Below, in pieces: positions 6,717 through 8,991 of a stretch of DNA of 8,991 bases. The stretch comes from Rickettsia typhi (GTDB taxonomy: Bacteria > Pseudomonadota > Alphaproteobacteria > Rickettsiales > UBA1997). Under the pieces are notes generated by a model. That model made no database searches and was not told where the DNA came from. It was given only the letters and a program-made list of their open reading frames with translations. The position numbers and the translations under genes are program-made. Where the stretch lies: positions 1 through 8,991 of the forward strand of contig CAMDGT010000034.1 in the NCBI GenBank assembly GCA_945898025.1. Reading direction: 5' to 3'. Each line of letters opens with the position of its first letter. Positions within the stretch are counted from its first letter, which is position 1.

Positions 6717-8690
6717 TTAATTATTATCAATATTTAATGATTGCCAAATAAACTCAGCGGTAAAAGGTAGTATTGGTGCTACCGCTTCGCAAATATTAAT
6801 TAATACTGTATAAAGAACATTATAAGCATTCTGTTTGTCGTTATCGATATTTCCTTCTTTTATCGACCTCCAAAAGCGATGACGATTTCTTCTTATGTAC
6901 CAGTTATTTAATATTTCAAAAAATCCAATAAATTGATGAGATGCCTCGATTGTATTATATTTAGCAAGATTTTCATCAATTGTTTTTATCGCAACTTTCA
7001 TTTTTGCCAAAATATATTTATCAAGAGGGTTTTCAAGATTGAGGCTGTTATATAAGCGATTTGCCTTTATTTTGTCTGCATTGGCATAAAGACAAAAGAA
7101 ATTAAAGCTATTGATAAGTGGTTTTATTGCTAAGCGAAACATTTCTTTGACTACTTTGCCATCTTTATCAATTCTTAATTCTTGACCCTGCATCACTGGT
7201 TGAGATATCAAATAAAATCTCATAGCATCGCTACCAATAGTTGAAAAAATTTCAAGAGGATCTGTATAATTTTTTAATCTTTTTGATAATTTTTGTGATT
7301 TTTCATCAAGAATTGTTCCGTGACAAATTACATTTTTAAAAGGTGCTTTATCAAATAGAGCAGTAGACAAAACCATTAAGGTGTAGAACCAACCGCGGGT
7401 TTGAGCTAAATATTCAGTGATAAAATCTGCTGGAAAGTTTTTTTCAAATTTTTCCTTATTTTCAAATGGGTAATGCATTTGCGCAAAAGGCATAGAGCCA
7501 CTTTCAAACCAGCAATCAAGAACATCGGTAACTCTTATCATTTTTGAACAATCTTGATGTTCATGGTGATTAATGTCAGAACGAGGATCGCTTGGATTCA
7601 AACGGGAAATATTGTCGATATAAGGGCGATGAAGATTGTCAATTTTTATACCAAAATCTTTCTCTATTTCTGTGAGACTACCGTAGACATCGAGTCTTGG
7701 ATATTTTTTATCAGTACTTTTCCACACTGGAACTGGACAACCCCAAAAACGATTTCGGGTAATTGACCAATCTCTTGCATTTTCAAGCCATTTACCAAAT
7801 TGACCTTCTTGTAAATGATTGGGAATCCAGTTTATTCCAGATTCTAATTGAGATAACCAATCGATTTTACTTAATTCGTAATAACAAGAAGTATATTTTT
7901 TATTTAAACTTGCTTTTGGGTAGCCGTTATCTTCTATCTTGATTAATTTAAAACCGCATTTATCAAGCACTTTTTGTGAAGCGATGTTATCAATGACGAT
8001 GCAGGCACATATTTCAGTTATTGGTAAATGTTCAAAACAATATCTTGCAAGACTTTTAGCGATTTCAGTGGCATAGCCTTTATTCCACGCTGATTTTACA
8101 AGTTGATAAGATATTTCTACTTTTCCTTCTTGAAAATTTTCATAACGAGGATGATAAAAACAAATTCCTGCTGTGCCAATAAATTCTAGGGTTTTTTTAT
8201 CTAAAAGAATAAATCTTGGTAAGTTATGTTGTTTAAAATATTCTTGCCAATAAAGTATGTTTGCAATAGAAGAGTCTCTACTCATAATTTGTTCATCGGA
8301 AAAATAGTAGTATTTTCTAACTTCTGGATCGCTATACATTGATGCCAATTCTTCTAGATATTCAATTGACATTGGTTTTGCAATTAATCTTTTTGTTTCA
8401 AGAGAAATTACCTTTTTTATTGATGTATTATTTTTGTTTAAATCTTCAAATTCAGTCTTAAGAAAGGTTTTTCCATTATTTAATTCAACCATTCTTTCTT
8501 TGATATTGCTAACTTTAACATACCAAGAACTAACCGCTTTATAAATTAATGGTGTATCCGTTCTCCAACAATGAGGATAATTATGAAGATATTGTTCGGT
8601 TTTTAGCCAAGAACCATTAGATTTAAGATACTTTATGATGTCGTCATTTGTTTCAAAAACTTGACGATTATTCAGTGAAATTATTGCCAT
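6717..8690 (-). CDS. Truncated isoleucyl-tRNA synthetase with in-frame GNAT acetyltransferase insertion
   Basis: An uninterrupted 657-codon frame. Residues 1-73 match the end of the editing insertion and re-entry into the catalytic core of a Rickettsia-type IleRS (WLKTEQYLHNYPHCWRTDTP, SWYVKVSNIKERMVEL). Residues 74-284 are foreign and contain a GNAT acetyltransferase. Residues 285-650 return to IleRS: INWIPNHLQEGQFGKWLENA, NRFWGCPVPVWKS, DVLDCWFESGSMPFAQMHYP, TRGWFYTLMVLS, the KMSKS-loop equivalent KLSKR (467-471), then the start of the anticodon-binding helices (NNWYIRRNRHRFW, 595-607). A normal enzyme of this class has about 1000-1100 residues. The N-terminal part with the HIGH ATP-binding motif is missing, and so are roughly the last 250-300 residues. 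The frame starts at ATG 8690 with an in-frame TGA two codons upstream and no Shine-Dalgarno sequence. Aminoacylation is not expected. It is either a relic of an extra ileS copy or an expressed chimera. A full-length ileS should exist elsewhere. Confidence 0.85.
   Translation of the reverse strand: MAIISLNNRQVFETNDDIIKYLKSNGSWLKTEQYLHNYPHCWRTDTPLIYKAVSSWYVKVSNIKERMVELNNGKTFLKTEFEDLNKNNTSIKKVISLETKRLIAKPMSIEYLEELASMYSDPEVRKYYYFSDEQIMSRDSSIANILYWQEYFKQHNLPRFILLDKKTLEFIGTAGICFYHPRYENFQEGKVEISYQLVKSAWNKGYATEIAKSLARYCFEHLPITEICACIVIDNIASQKVLDKCGFKLIKIEDNGYPKASLNKKYTSCYYELSKIDWLSQLESGINWIPNHLQEGQFGKWLENARDWSITRNRFWGCPVPVWKSTDKKYPRLDVYGSLTEIEKDFGIKIDNLHRPYIDNISRLNPSDPRSDINHHEHQDCSKMIRVTDVLDCWFESGSMPFAQMHYPFENKEKFEKNFPADFITEYLAQTRGWFYTLMVLSTALFDKAPFKNVICHGTILDEKSQKLSKRLKNYTDPLEIFSTIGSDAMRFYLISQPVMQGQELRIDKDGKVVKEMFRLAIKPLINSFNFFCLYANADKIKANRLYNSLNLENPLDKYILAKMKVAIKTIDENLAKYNTIEASHQFIGFFEILNNWYIRRNRHRFWRSIKEGNIDNDKQNAYNVLYTVLINICEAVAPILPFTAEFIWQSLNIDNN
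7839..8471 (-). other. GNAT (RimJ/RimL-like) acetyltransferase segment inserted in the IleRS frame
   Basis: Codons 74-284 of the chimeric frame. A linker (74-95, GKTFLKTEFEDLNKNN) precedes an apparently complete GNAT fold at about 96-273. It opens with SLETKRLIAKPMSIEYLEEL, the usual 'L.T.RL.L.P' first strand of the RimJ/RimL-type group. Then come the mid-fold strand FILLDKKTLEFIGTAGICF and the acetyl-CoA-binding motif A region EISYQLVKSAWNKGYATE (193-209), with the W-x-K-G-Y-A-T-E pyrophosphate loop. ENEAS-like DNIASQKVLDKCGFKLI (234-250) follows. All motifs needed for acetyl-CoA binding are visible. The family acetylates protein N-termini, small molecules or antibiotics; the substrate here is unknown. 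In a normal IleRS the flanking residues (ERMVELN and INWIPNH) are nearly adjacent, so the segment is an insertion, not a replacement. Confidence 0.8.
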
Positions 8691-8890
8691 TATTCAATTA
8701 AGGTTATTTTATCTTTAAAATTAAGGCAACCTCTAAAGATCGAAATTTAACCCAATAAATTTTAACTTCAGAGATTTTTTGGTTTTGAATTTTTAAATTA
8801 AAAACTAAGTTCAAAAAATCTTATTTATTACAGCTTAATTTGGCAAGGTTTTTTAAGTTTTTTATGAATTTTGGTTGTGGTTTTTGTGTT
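8691..8890. other. AT-rich gene-free stretch upstream of the IleRS-GNAT frame
   Basis: No coding frame of note. The missing N-terminal half of IleRS is not present here in the frames I read; homology to IleRS stops at or within a few codons of the ATG at 8690. TTGCCT followed 17 bases later by TAACCT on the minus strand (about 8731 to 8703) is a poor promoter candidate. The stretch contains an AT-rich inverted repeat, listed separately. Confidence 0.5.
8772..8821. repeat. AT-rich nested inverted repeat
   Basis: AGATTTTTTG (8772-8781) pairs perfectly with CAAAAAATCT (8812-8821). Inside it TTTTTAA (8790-8796) pairs with TTAAAAA (8798-8804). The outer stem ends in a run of T on either strand, so it could serve as a factor-independent terminator, but in such AT-rich DNA chance is a fair alternative. 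Confidence 0.4.
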
Positions 8891-8932
8891 TTAGGTAGTC
8901 GCGGTAGCTATCCTATCTCGTTTAATGAGTTG

Positions 8933-8979
8933 TCCTAGATGGATCCCTAGATGGATCCCTGAAGGATCCCCAGAAGGAT
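8933..8979. repeat. Four degenerate 11-12-bp tandem repeats with GGATCC cores
   Basis: Contiguous units TCCTAGATGGAT (8933-8944), CCCTAGATGGAT (8945-8956), CCCTGAAGGAT (8957-8967) and CCCCAGAAGGAT (8968-8979), creating three GGATCC palindromes. They sit in a segment (8891-8991) with 45 G or C among 101 bases, well above the rest of the window. On the minus strand one frame reads through them from the right edge (IHLG repeated) to TAA at 8893-8891; on the plus strand a frame reads PRWIPRWIPEGSPEG to the edge. Neither is recognisable as a known protein, so I annotate only the repeat, which is cut by or continues near the window edge. Confidence 0.8.
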
Positions 8980-8991
8980 TATATTGTAGAC

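Noticed and set aside
7554..7766. Plus-strand open frame opposite the IleRS segment
   Set aside because: Lies opposite conserved IleRS codons with no recognisable product.
8933..8979. Possible CRISPR array
   Set aside because: The units are contiguous 11-12-bp tandem repeats with no spacers, far too short for CRISPR repeats.
8891..8989. Minus-strand partial gene ending at TAA 8891-8893
   Set aside because: Only 32 codons are visible, dominated by the repeat, with an equally open frame on the other strand; not supportable as a gene.

Overview
The window is about 70% A+T by eye. It is probably from an alphaproteobacterium of the Rickettsiales/Holosporales kind, or another host-associated AT-rich proteobacterium. 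The isoleucyl-tRNA synthetase-like segment resembles the Rickettsia-type enzyme (for example HNYPHCWRTDTPLIYKAV and NWYIRRNRHRFW), and ribosome binding sites are weak or absent. The taxonomy is inferred from memory of these families, not from a search.

Layout from left to right. (1) Positions 2-976, plus strand: the C-terminal half of a TonB-dependent catecholate siderophore receptor of the Fiu/PiuA kind, cut by the left edge. One base later comes a complete PiuC/YbiX Fe(II)/2-oxoglutarate dioxygenase (978-1697), a classic iron-uptake pair. (2) Positions 1674-1722: a perfect 18-bp inverted repeat that overlaps the 3' ends of piuC and of the converging gene, and probably terminates both. (3) Positions 1718-6499, minus strand: a type III restriction-modification operon with mod upstream and res downstream, mod stop and res start lying together. 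Res looks intact. Mod keeps its catalytic motifs, but its first ~50 codons lie in a different frame (about 6343-6499) with no ATG, so mod is 5'-damaged or starts at an internal ATG. (4) Positions 6448-6716: an AT-rich spacer holding the detached 5' end of mod and otherwise no gene. (5) Positions 6717-8690, minus strand: a 657-codon open frame that is the middle of an isoleucyl-tRNA synthetase. It lacks the N-terminal HIGH part and the C-terminal third, and a complete RimJ/RimL-like GNAT acetyltransferase is inserted in frame. (6) Positions 8691-8991: a gene-free AT-rich stretch ending in a GC-richer 101-base segment with four 11-12-bp tandem repeats.

The first two genes act in iron acquisition. 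The RM pair would methylate and cleave DNA, or only methylate or do nothing if the Mod damage is real. The IleRS-GNAT chimera is the most unusual object: it cannot charge tRNA without the HIGH half, yet a long open frame runs through both junctions. It may be a relic of a rearranged extra ileS copy or a new fusion protein; the sequence alone does not decide.
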